This document shows positions 1 to 12,500 of a DNA stretch of 64,000 nt, piece by piece (position 1 is the stretch's first letter; each line of letters begins with the position of its first letter). Origin of the DNA: Hydractinia symbiolongicarpus (lineage: Eukaryota; Cnidaria; Hydrozoa; Anthoathecata; Hydractiniidae); contig NC_079882.1 in the NCBI RefSeq assembly GCF_029227915.1, positions 5,146,001-5,210,000 on the forward strand, written 5' to 3'. Under the pieces are notes generated by a model that was not told the origin of the DNA, searched no databases, and saw nothing but the letters and a program-made list of their open reading frames with translations. The translations under genes were made by a program, and so were the position numbers.

Positions 1-2154
1 ACAGCTTCTACTGTCATCTAAGTACGTTTAAGCTCAGGGCCTGTATTTATTAATCCAGTTCAAGTGCATTTTACAAATTCAGACCCTTCTGCAAACTGTG
101 TTAGCTCAAATCCTATATCGATGATTTTGCTAAGGAAAAAAATTTGTAGCTAGCAACAGGAAATTATTTGCCTCTCATACTCTGTGCAGGAGACCGGAGT
201 TCAATTCCTCTTGACAACGATTCAACATGAGCAAGTGATTGTTACCATAGCCCCGGGTTAACCCAAGCCATGTCAGGGAAATTGGGGAGATGGCACACTG
301 TGTGGGCCGTTGGATGTTGCCGGGAGTTGTCTAGTAGAGTGCAGGCCCTAATTGGATTTGCATAGCTCAAAAAGAGCGTTAAATACTCCAGGACTGCCCA
401 TCTAAGCCATGGCCCCTCCTGGAAGTAATAGACAGGGTATATCCCTTGATATTTGTGAGGCTAGCCATGTAAAATATGCACATCTCTCTATGAAAATGAC
501 TGATAAACTTTTGAAATCTTTGTAAATAATAAACAATAAAATGTAAATAATAAGAAATAATAAACTTATTCATGAGGGGTCTCAAGCATATTGGGGCTGT
601 TTGTGAGAAACTGATATAATTCTGTCGACCTTAGGGTCATGTTTTGAATGGCTAAACTATAGACAATTTTCATCATGACACATGTTGTTTATAATCCCTA
701 GACCTCTTACGCAAATCAACAGGCAAAATAATGCAGGTAGTAAGTCATGGACCATTCCATCAAAAATTTATTTTCAGTTAGAGGCATCTTTTGATTTTGA
801 AATTAGAATATGGCTCGCATGTAGCTTAGATTAAGATCATATATCAGTGAAAAGATGCTAGTAGCGACAGTACAAAAGTTTTTCATCATAATTTGACTTT
901 CTTCACCTAAGGTGTGCATGTTTTGTTGCCTGTCAATATTTCTAATTTTTTCAGCACATGCTCAATAATCCTTTAAAAAAACTAAACATTGTTTTGAACT
1001 GCATTAACAATGACATGACAACAATGAGAGGCGAATAGAAAACTTTGCCTGAATTATTGCCTCAAATTTTACATAACTAACTGCTATGGCTACAGTGTTT
1101 AGAGTGACTCAATTGATTTAAAGTATATGATCGTTCATTGCGCTTAGCAGATTATGTCTGCTAAAGGCGTGGCTGTGGAGGTGAGGTTGTTAAAGCTATT
1201 CAAAAACTGTTCTCAACTAGTTTTAAAAAACAACAACAATATGCTCATAAATTAGAGGCAGTGATCTCGCACTGAGAAAAATTCTTGAAGTCATTTTTTC
1301 TTATAATTGTTGTAGTTTTATTGTTTATACTTTTAAACTTGATACAAAGTAGAAACTAGTTGATACAGTTGCAATAGTTTAGTTATTCACGAAACTGGCA
1401 TTCATGGAAATGTATATATGTTATATTTTTGCTACTTTTTGCGCATATCGAAATACATGTCTGTAATTTGTGTACAGGTTATCAATTAATACGTTGACTC
1501 TTCAGACTAACGTATATATCGTTTTTTCATAAAGTGATATATCCCAAGGGAAAGTTAGCTTTGGTGTACCGGTGTAAATGATCAAAAAAATTGTACATTT
1601 TAAGCCTGTTTTTTTCTGAATTTTACTCCAAAGTCTGAACAAATCAGGATACCACCTTTGTGCATGGCCTTGACGTATAAAAATGGTTTTCATAGTCCCT
1701 CCCACTTTCTGCGCTGGGGTTCAATGGTCTTGTTTCTGTCAAAATGTTGGTGCTATAGCTTCACTATTTGTAACAGTTCCAATGGTGTAAGCTGCTTATT
1801 CGGGTTGGCTAGAATTTCTCGGGCGTAGGTGACTGATGTAAAATGCAAACTGTACGGCAGAACAATCTAGGACTAATATGAGCATCACATAGACTTCTTC
1901 GAAACAAAGTGAATTTTGGTGGTTCCATTAAGTATCTTAAATTAAGTAGCAAACTTTAAAACAGGATTGGTGTTATGTTTGTTTACAATATTTTGCAATA
2001 ATTTTATACCATACTTTTACATTGTAAACACCATTCGCAGCTACGCAGAACATAAAATAAAGAAAATTCAAACATTTGCACATGAAAAATACGGTAACTG
2101 ATTCAAGGATAAACCTTAATTGTTCTGAACTAATTCTTCTTCCATATCTCTTCT
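1..2154. other. Gene-free left flank
   Basis: I see no convincing coding exon here. The open frames are short, AT-rich and lack family similarity. The only structured piece is the SINE-like block listed separately at about 150-480. The rest looks like unique AT-rich intergenic DNA. Confidence 0.5.
150..480 (+). mobile_element. Possible tRNA-derived SINE
   Basis: At about 199-212 the sequence GAGTTCAATTCCTC contains a match to the RNA polymerase III B box (GWTCRANNC). It is followed by GC-richer, non-coding sequence, unlike the AT-rich surroundings, to about 450. An internal B box followed by an unrelated body is the layout of a tRNA-derived SINE. I cannot make out a clear A box, target-site duplication or tail, and no second copy is in this window, so this is a weak call. 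Confidence 0.3.
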
Positions 2155-2333
2155 TTATAATAAAACTAAATCATTCTCATTCATCATTCTCATCATCATT
2201 CTCATCATCATTCTCATCATCATTCTCATCATCATTCTCATCATCATTCTCATCATCATTCTCATCATCATTCTCATCATCATCATTCTCATCATCATCA
2301 TCATCATCATCGTCATCACCATCATTCTCATTC

Positions 2334-2391
<58 letters not shown>

Positions 2392-2431
2392 TATCATCAT
2401 CATCATCATCATTATCATCATCACTCTCAGC
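2155..2431. repeat. (TCATCATTC)n / (TCA)n microsatellite, LINE 3' tail
   Basis: The block starts as a 12-bp higher-order unit (TCATCATTCTCA type, about nine copies) and passes into plain TCA triplets with scattered C and T interruptions. It abuts the stop codon of the LINE remnant at 2432 on the minus strand, so on that strand it reads as a (GAT/ATG)n tail after the retrotransposon coding end. Poly-Ser and poly-Met frames across it are artefacts. A simple-repeat 3' tail is known for some non-LTR retrotransposon clades. Confidence 0.85.
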
Positions 2432-3025
2432 TTAACGTCCGTTTTCCATGCTAGCATGGGTTGGACGGGGTATATTAATGACCCTCTTCCAATCTGATCT
2501 AGCCTGTGTTAGATCTAAACTCACCTTCCTCTGTATCAAGTCTGTCCTTATAACCACCTGCCAAGTCTTTCTCGGTCTGCCTCTGGGCTTTGCCCCAGAA
2601 ACCATCAAGTCTCTTCACTTTCTTAACCAATTATCGCCCTCCATTCTTTCCAAGTGCCCCAGCCAATTCAATCTTATTTGGATAACATCTTTAATTCTAC
2701 GGATACTTAGCCTGCTTCTTAGCTCATCTGAACTATTTCTGTCTCTCAGACTGGCGTTACACATCCACCTAACCATTCTCATATCATTCCTTTCTAAACG
2801 GTCAAGATCTTCCTGCTTCACTGCCCATGTCTCACTACCGTACAACATAACACTTCTTACACAGGCCTCATACAACCTACCTTTTAACTTAATTGACAAG
2901 ACTCTGCTAGTCAACAAAGGAAATAACTCTCTGAACTTTTTCCAAGCAGAACCTATCCTGCAAGTAACACTTCTTCCAACACCCCTCTTCACTGCCCAAC
3001 ATATCGCCTAAGTAACAGAAGTTAC
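2432..3025 (-). pseudogene. Non-LTR retrotransposon (LINE) remnant, C-terminal end of the RT protein
   Basis: Read on the minus strand, the protein carries the C-terminal region seen after reverse transcriptase in many animal LINEs: YLGDML near 3010, then AWKKFRELFPLLTSR, LYEACVRSVMLYGSETWAVK, MRMVRWMC, WLGHLERM, KPRGRPRKTW, and the end WKRVINIPRPTHASMENGR followed by TAA at 2432-2434. There is a frameshift near 2990, just after the SEEGC residues, and an internal TGA at about 2615-2617 between WLRK and RDLMVSGAKP. Upstream of about 3025 the similarity stops, so the copy is 5'-truncated. It cannot make a working protein. Confidence 0.85.
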
Positions 3026-3573
3026 ATAGTTATTATATACTGAAGATACAAACTCCTCTTTTATTTTTTCACTTTGTTATTGAAACGGTATTTCTTCTTT
3101 TTGTAACTTTGTGTTCTGACGTTTTTAGGATTGTGCAGTCAATCTGATCTAAGAGTACCGGTTATAGATATCTGTTATACATGTCTTTCTTGCTGATGTA
3201 AATTCTATAACGGAAACAGAGGTTTATCAATTATTGGTATACAGATGATAACCTTTAGTATCTTAGGTCTTTTTGAATGACTTTAGACTAGCATGACATA
3301 TATAATGTTACCTGTCTTAGATAATTGATGCGCAACTAGCAGATCATATATGCAGGACAAATAAAAACCTTCTCCACCCTATAGTAGTTATGTTGCAATT
3401 TGATGGAGTTTATGCAATGTTTCAAACTAGTGGATAATGTTTTTTATAAAAACTTTGTATGACTTAATTGTACGTCCATCTGGAATGGTTATCTTTAACG
3501 GATGTAAATACTAACTAATTTTTTTACAATTTGCATTCGCATCTTTTTTAGAAACATTCTACATTACAAAATT

Positions 3574-6500
3574 ATGCTAGAAGACAAAAAAGAAGGACCT
3601 CCTTCACCTTTACTTTTCACACCTCAAGTTTTAAAACAGAACAGAATTGGTAAGTAGATTTTAAGAGATGTATATACTACATGCAGCCCTTAAAATTAGA
3701 ATTTTTTTGCGTCGGCAATATTTTTTTGTAGTAAAATTTATCAGCTGGCAATAACTTTTGTCATTCACCTTTTATTATGGCTGGACCTCTCATAAATTCG
3801 ATGCGTTAACTTTCTAAGACGATGACAAATGGGAATGGAGTACAAGTCTTATTGACAAACCTTCTGGATGGTGAACTTCGTTAGGTTAATAGTTCACTGC
3901 CAACTGGCTTTTATGTTTCGAGATGAACTCATTAGGTTAGGGCATCATTAGACGGTATATTGCAGAAGTCACCGGTGAAATGCTTTAAAAATGCTTGTCA
4001 CCGGCACAGTTTAACATGAAGCAAAACTGTACAGGAGACCCAATTGTTAGAGTCTTCGCAGAACATCTCTCTAAACAAAACCGAGGGCAGGGCTGACTTT
4101 TTGCCTGCTGTGTCGTGTGGGAGAAAGAACTTCTGGACTTTTTAATACAATATACAATTTTTTCGATTATTATTACGAATCGAATGGCACCAAAGTATTT
4201 CTATAACCTGAATTATTTTAGTTAGTGATAATGGCCTAACTTACTGAAAATCGAATGTAATTAGGAGTGGGAATAGCTCAAACAAAACCAAAATTATTGT
4301 TATTTAAAAATTTCACGACAAAATTACGTCGGCATTTTTTTTGCTGACGCAACTACAGTATCTTCGTATTTTACGTTCCCAATTACGTCTGCAGTGCCAA
4401 ATGCCGACGCTAATTTTAAGGGCTGTACATGATTGCCTTCATATTAGCAAAGAGCCAAGCATATCCCTCCACCCCCTGGAAATTTTCTTGTTCAAACTTA
4501 TGTATAATCTACAGTTTTACCAATAATATTATTTAGAAAAAAGTTTGTCTTCTGTTTGTAATAAAACACTTGGGTTGCGTAGCATACTCAGAACACCCAA
4601 TGTGCAAGACATGTCCCTAGATGGAGATACTCATACAGAATCTTTGGTCAGTACAAAAAAGAAAGTAAAACTTTGTGCGTTTCCTAACATTTTGTCTTCA
4701 TCCAAGAAAACAAGGTATATGAATATAATGTTATTTTATTTTTCAATTGAGTGAAACGGACCATTTTATGACAAGTGTGATGTGTTTACATAGATCTGCT
4801 TAGGCACTCTCGTGCATGCAAAGATGCACCGAATTCTGAGAAATGGGATAATAGCTAATAGCTAAGATAATAGCTGATCGTATTTTCCAGTATATAACCT
4901 GCAGATCATATAACCCGCAGCTCAGCTTTTCTAGGTAGTTACAAACCAGATGCCATCAGATCGCACTGTCATTTAACCCACATAACATTGCAATCGGTGT
5001 GTTTTAATTACTCGCTCCTTTATCTACTCACATCATGTTAAGAGAAAAATTCAGCGTATTTTTCCTTAACATAATTATTTTACTCTTCATTTTTTGTTTG
5101 TTTTTTAGTTTTGTGTCATTATTTTATGCTAGAGACAAGTGAGGGATGTTTTAACTTGTGAACCTAAACATGAGAACTGAGTGTCTGAAGTAGCAACTCT
5201 CTCATTCTAAACATCCTTCTCTCTGTCTCTCCACTGCCCCTGTTAATGATTGCATGGCTAGGTATAAGCCATAATCGGTGGTTACCAACTACAAAGTGGC
5301 CATGTTGATGATATCTTAGTCTACTTAATTCTATATCTGGGTCAGAAGTTGATGGATTAGTTAGGATGTTCAGGTTGGCTTTGAATAGGCTATTGTTGGT
5401 TAATTTCTTCAAAATAAAACAAAAAAGCAATTATATTATTCCTAGACTTACGTTGAATGCATTGCCTTTAAAAATTATACAAACACATTTCTAAACAAAT
5501 TTTAGCTGTTATTTGTTTAATCCAAAATTTTTGTTAAAAATAGAGATTTGGATAATATGGAAGTCTCACTTAAGACAAGTATTGTACTGTATTTATTCAT
5601 TGTTTGTCAAGGCTGTAACAGTTGATTGTGCATATTAATAATGATTAAGTAACTAATTGTTGTACTAATTTCATTTTAGACTGTCATCACCTTTTGAGAA
5701 TTTTTCCCAAATGACTCCGTTAATACTAAAAAGGAGTACGTACATATATAATGTTTTATTATTTTTTCCTGAATCAAGAATCAGCACTGATAAAATAAAC
5801 ACAACATTTGTTAGAATGTTGAATTAAAATGACATACTAAACAGAGTTATTTTTATTTTGTTTATAGGACTGTCAAACAACTATTCAAAGGTTTGTGTAC
5901 CTTGAATTATTCCGTTTCTCTGAAAGGAATTTCCATTGAATTAACCAAACTATCCTCAAAGAATTTACGTGGTTTAGATTATTAAATTTATAATAATTGG
6001 TTTTTTTCAGCGTTTTTCTAGACATTTATCATTAAATGCATTGTTAGATCCAGATGTGGAACCAGTTTGGTCAAATGATATGGCAACACCCCCCAAAGGT
6101 AATCCACACGTGGTGTTTAGTTGTAATTAGAAAACGCATTAATATAGTTTTAAAGATTTATATGTTCGCCATAAAAGCATTGTAACTATAAAAAATTTTT
6201 TTGACTGACCAACATTTAAAACTTTATAAATGCCATAATGCTGCTAAAAGGAGAACCAATCAGCTTGAAGTAACCATTGCAATTTGTTAATGTGTCAAAT
6301 ACTTTATTGGCAGAATTTTTTCTTGGAAAAAAAACTTTCCTGAATTTATTTGTGAAATTAAATTCAGCAAAATAACACTTTTTTTGGAATTTGCAAAAAT
6401 AAATTTTGCAAAATTTTATTCCGTAAAAATGGTCAATAGTTTCAACTTCCAGGATAAATTCTGCTTCAGTTTTTTTATCTAATTGTGCTGATATTATTAA

Positions 6501-9500
6501 GAAGTGCATAACTATCTGGTACTAAAAAATCTTTAGGGAGAAACTTTAACTAAAAGTTTTTTTTTTTTCATTTTTGGCAAAATTTATTTTATTTATCCAC
6601 GAAAATCAATTCCTGTGAAATCCATCTCAGCCATGAAAATTAATTCGCAAAAATGCAAAAATTTCGCAGTTTTTCCAAAACCGACAAAACAGTAGTAAAG
6701 CACAATCAAAAAATCTATTTGGCAATGTGTTGTCTGACCCTTAAGTTTGGTTTGTTGGCTTCTTAAGACATCTATATTTCCATGCTTTAAAAAATAAATA
6801 ATATCAAAATTCAATAATTAAAAAGACACACAGCAATAATAATTAATGTTATAAATTTTCTTATTTAACCACAATGCATCTCACTAAACAACCAGATGTA
6901 CCCCTTTATGCTTTATCAGCAATTTAAAAAACAAAAATAACCGAAGAAAAATTGGTTTTAAGGGTTCGTAGTACTGGGACCTCTTTTTGTAAATTCCTTG
7001 TTTCTGACATTTAATGGAGCGTTATAATTTTCATTCCCTAAAAAATGCAATTGCATTAGATTAAACAAACTGTACACTGTGTTTTCAAATTTAGATAGAT
7101 CAAAACATAGATTAAAAGATAAGACAACTATGCGAAAATGTAAAAGGGTGTTCACCCTATCAAGAAAGTCAGAAATTGTCTTAAATTTCCAAAATGTTAG
7201 CAAAAAGTCAGGAAAACTTCTTTATGCTAGAAAAATGTCTGGAATTTTTGGTTAAAATTGTCAATTAAAAGTATTTTATTTTAATCTGTTTTGTTAGAGT
7301 TTAAGAAGGTCTACAAAACGTTTGCAGCACAACACAAAAACTAATAAAAAGTAAATAGGCAATTGTTGTTGTTGTTTGGCTATTTTTCAAGCATGCTAGC
7401 GTGGAATTTGCTACGAGCAGCCAAGCTACCATTTTGGCTTACAGACAAACATACAGACAGCGAGTGTTGTGATATAGATATTTTATATAATAATACGGAG
7501 TGTATGTGACGGTCATAGTGGATATTGTCATTTTCCTTTAATGTCGCCAAAATTTTCTTTTAAAGTTGCCGAAAAAAGTATGTCTCAAATGTTAAATTTT
7601 ATGACGTTACGGTGCTACGTCAATAACACTACTTTAACGTCAATATCCTATATTAAATTAATGAAGCCATTGCAGTGCACTTAAAACTTTGAGGCCAAAT
7701 AACTTGGAAACGAGGTGGTGACGTCAATGATTTTTCACTGTGTGAGTAACTAAGGACCACCTAGGACCAATTTGGGTAATTTTTTCCAAACCTGGGTCAA
7801 AAAAACCCATCAATCCTAATATCTCTGCAACCGTTTATCAAAAGTACATAATACTATACATTTTATTGATCAGCGTTTCAAGATCTATATGATGAAGGCA
7901 ACATGTATGCATATTTCTAAAAACTTTTTTAAGGCTTTGACGGGTCTAATCCCTGATATCTCCTTAGATTTTCGTCGAGAACATATGACCCTGTACATCA
8001 ATTTTTTTATCTGCACTGCTGACGTCAGCAAAACATCGGTTTATGGACTAGTTACCATTAAGGGATGAATTATTTGAACATTTTAATAACGCAAACAAAT
8101 TGTAGTGCAAACTTAAGATTTTAAGTGTATGTCAAAATATTCTGTGTCAAAGAAAGAATATATCGCTTTTTTATTGTAGACAATAACAGAAATGAAACAG
8201 AAGCTGATGTGAAAAAGAATGATTCAAATGCTGAACTTTGCGATGGACAAAAAAAGGTATCATGTGTTTGTTAATCATATCAATCATTTCTAAGATGACT
8301 TTATTACCCCCCAAAAATATGATCTGTATAACTTTTAATGCAAATGCATCATTGCAATTTTAAATATTATGTTTATCTGCAGTTTCAGTGACTCATTAAT
8401 TCAAACAATTTTCACCAACTTTTTAATCTTTTTAGAGTGTTGCAAGAGTGTTATTTGATGCAAATGAAGCAAATAGAAATTCCTCAAGTGTTACATTTTT
8501 TGGTGAGATGAACATGGACGATTTTGGTGATGAAGATGAAAATGAAAGTCCTGCTTCTCCAACTATGATTTTATCTGCCACAGGCTTCCCAAAGGAAAGA
8601 GACTATACAAATAATTCTCTTGCAGAAATTGAAAAACCGACCCAGTTGTCCCCTAGTGTCATGAAAAATAGCAAATTTCCTGAGAATAGCATTACATTAT
8701 TCGAGGAAGTGCCTTCTGTCGATTTATCAAAGTCTGATGATTTGTTAATTTCACCTCCTGTTGTTTCCTTTGACTTATTCAAAAAAGAACCTAACTTGTT
8801 TTTGTCTAGAAAAAGGAAGAGAATTGATACAACTGAATCGTCAGGCATTGGAACATTAGAGGGAACAACTATTGAGAAAAACTGTAATAGTAAAATAGAG
8901 CCTGATAATTGTTTTATTTCACCACCATTATTTATAGACAAAAAAACTCTCCCGTGGGAGATGGAAACAGATATGAAAATTATGTCACAATCCACTCCTA
9001 TAGTCCCCTCTATAGCAGCTATGAAAAAACACCTGTCATTAAAACCAAGGAACAAAAATCCACCTGCATTAAAGCAAAATAGAAAATTAGACTTCGATGA
9101 TAACAATGTCAAACACGATATAAAAAAATTAACAAACACAAAAGGAACACCTGCTTTGTCATATTTAACAAATGAACATGTATTGAATGAGTTAATGGAT
9201 TTCAATTCTTTTACTAATACCAATAGCAAAACCACTGATAATTCTGAGATGGGAGGCGAGCCATTGTCACCTGCAATGACCAGTAATTACAAATCTGTTT
9301 CTTCATTGCCAACATCACCATCAGTGATAGATGACACGTTGAAGTCTTTATTTAATTCAGGTTCTCTTGATTCTTTATGTAACATCAGTGAGTCTGCTCT
9401 CCTTAATCATGCCGATGACAAAATCCAAAATAATACTACACTTTCAGTTGATGCTGACGATATATGTGACGATAGCAGCTTACATCATACTAGTGACAAT

Positions 9501-12500
9501 ACAAGAGTAGACTTGTTCAAATTTCAATCTAAAAGTTCTTTTAAATTTGAAGACAATGAAAAAAGTAGGACGTTTTTGTATCCAAAAGCAAAAAAAAGAA
9601 GGAAACAATATATAAGTTTTGACAATGTATCCAATCTCGAAACAAATTATTACCCTAATACTGTTTCTATTGACCGCATAGATAGTATACTGGCTGAGAA
9701 AGGCAAGCCCTCAACAGCAGTTCGAAGTAGAACACCTTTTTTCAAGCATGGCTTTGAAAAAGAAATTAAAAAAGAAGTGTATGTTGACATGGACGATCTG
9801 TCACAAATAAATATTGAAGAGTTGAATGAACAAAGTCTTTTACATGAACACTTACATGAGATTGAGCAGTTTAACAGACTTGATGCAGATTTCAAAAAGA
9901 AAGATGACATGTTAGAGAATTTTAGGGAAACTTCTAAAAAATTATTTAAAAAGAAAGACATTGCTTTACAAGAAGATAAGCCTGCCGACTTTTATGGTCT
10001 TGGAAAGAAAGTTGAAATATCAGAAAAATCTTTAAAGGCTGCTAAGAAATTGTTAGATGATGAAGAAACAACATTTGGAGAAGAAAAGCCTGTAGACTTT
10101 TGTGGATTTCAAACAGGTTTAGGAAAGAAAGTTAAAATATCCGAAAAATCTCTGAAAGCTGCTAAGAAATTGTTAGATGATGAAGAAACAACATTTGGAG
10201 AAGAGAAGCCTGCAGACTCTTGTGGATTTCAAACAGGTCTTGGAAAGAAAGTTGAAATATCCGAAAAATCTCTGAAAGCTGCTAGGAAATTGTTAGATGA
10301 TGAAGAAACAGTATTTAAAGAAGAGAAGCCTGCAGACTTTTGTGGATTTCAAACAGGTTTAGGAAAGAAAGTTAAAATATCAGAAAAATCTCTGAAAGCT
10401 GCTAGGAAATTGTTAGATGATAAAGAAACAGTATTTAAAGAAGAGAAGCCTGCAAACTTTTGTGGATTTCAAACAGGTTTAGGAAAGAAAGTTAAAATAT
10501 CAGAAAAATCTCTGAAAGCTGCTAAGAAATTGTTAGATGATGAAGAAACAGCATTTAAAGAAGAGAAGCCTGCAGACTTTTGTGGATTTCAAACAGGTCT
10601 TGGAAAGAAAGTTGAAATATCCGAAAAATCTCTGAAAGCTGCTAGGAAATTGTTAGATGATGAAGAAACAGTATTTAAAGAAGAGAAGCCTGCAGACTTT
10701 TGTGGATTTCAAACAGGTTTAGGAAAGAAAGTTAAAATATCAGAAAAATCTCTGAAAGCTGCTAGGAAATTGTTAGATGATGAAGAAACAGCATTTAAAG
10801 AAGAGAAGCCTGCAGACTTTTGTGGATTTCAAACAGGTCTTGGAAAGAAAGTTGAAATATCCGAAAAATCTCTGAAAGCTGCTAGGAAATTGTTAGATGA
10901 TGAAGAAACAACATTTGGAGAAGAGAAGCCTGGAGACTTTTGTAGATTTCAAACAGGTCTTGGAAAGAAAGTTGAAATATCCGAAAAATCTCTGAAAGCT
11001 GCTAGGAAATTGTTAGATGATGAAGAAACAACAATTGAAGAAGAAAAGCCTGGAGACTGTTGTGGATTTCAAACAGGTCTTGGAAAGAAGGTTGAAATAT
11101 CAGAAAAATCTATGAAAGCTGCTAAGAAATTGTTAGATGATGAAGAAACAACATTTTCAGAAGATAAGTCTGCTGAGTCTTGTGGATTTCAAACAGGTCT
11201 TGGAAAGAAGGTTGAAATATCCGAAAAATCTATGAAAGCTGCCAAGAAATTGTTAAATAACGAGGAAGCCGATGTAATGAAACCAGATATGATCTGTGAC
11301 AAGTCAATGAATGGTAAAATACGCACCAACCAATCAACATCATGTGCTAATTCTACAAATCATGATAGAAATGATACATGTATTAAAGTGGATGAAGTAT
11401 CGCTTAGAGGTGTGGTAGCTCTTACTTACGTTGCCATATTTAAATCTTTATTATCTTTATGTACTTTCTCTGCACACTAAACTGTAAAATGCAAAATAAA
11501 TTTTTAGGATTGCAGAATCTTCCATCCTTTCATTTTACAGTGAGTATAGCTTATTTGTATTGCATCAATATTTTGTTTGTAGTCGGATGATGTGCAAATT
11601 ATTAATTATTTTTAAGCTTTTAATTTGACTTATAGCCTCGTTTAAAAACTTTCAGTAAAAAGAAGAGAAAGATATTGTATACATCTCCTGCAAGTTAGTT
11701 TTTCCATTTGTTTATTATTACTTGTATTTCTAACCATATGTTTAAACTTTTTACCTGATGTTTATAACTGTTGCTATTATGTGATGATGAGAATGTGTTG
11801 TTACAAAAACGTTTTACTTACAGCACCCTAGTGTAAAGCTAGTCTCACTTTGAGATTAATAAACAACCTTTTAATTGGAATTCGCTATGTATTATCCCAA
11901 TTGTGATTGCAAATAAGGAACAGTTCTGTGTATAATGTGTATGCAGACTTTCAGGTCAAATGTTTTGCATGAATTCACTTTGGCGAATAATTTAAATTTA
12001 GTGTGGATTTTTTTTGGCAAATAAAAACTATTACAGTGTTTCAGTTTTTGAACCACATAACCATGCATGACCCACGCATAACTATGCTTCTCTTTTGCTA
12101 AAAAAAATGTCACCTTTTTAAATTTTAGTGCAGGTTTTTTAATGCAACTTTGATACGTAACAAAAATTTTTCTCCTAAGGTGTATGGAGATGTTTTCTTT
12201 TTTTTGTATATAGAAGGTGTTAACTCTATTAACATGCGTTCTGAGATTTTAAAACTTTTTCTTAATAGATTTAGTCATGTTACCCAGAAAAAGCTGTGTA
12301 TTAGGTCCTTGAAACCCCTGTTTAATTACTAGAACTTTCTAATTAGAACTAGAGTCCTTAATTAAGAATGGAAAAAACAGAATGTTTGCTATTTTTTAAT
12401 GAGTTGAGAAATAGAGATGTTTTAAAAGGAATTTTCGTACGTCGAGGTTCTGGAGTTATGTGGACATTTCTGCAAAATCTTCCAAAGAATTTCTTAAGCA

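Noticed and set aside
2076-2457. Poly-Ser (+) and poly-Met (-) open frames
   Set aside because: They are translations of the TCA/ATG microsatellite and have no other sequence.
8603-9235. 210-codon minus-strand frame
   Set aside because: It is the shadow of the large BRCA2 exon; codon pattern and homology are on the plus strand.
9970-11275. CRISPR-like regular repeat
   Set aside because: The 120-bp period is coding, in frame and without unique spacers; it is the BRC array of a eukaryotic gene.
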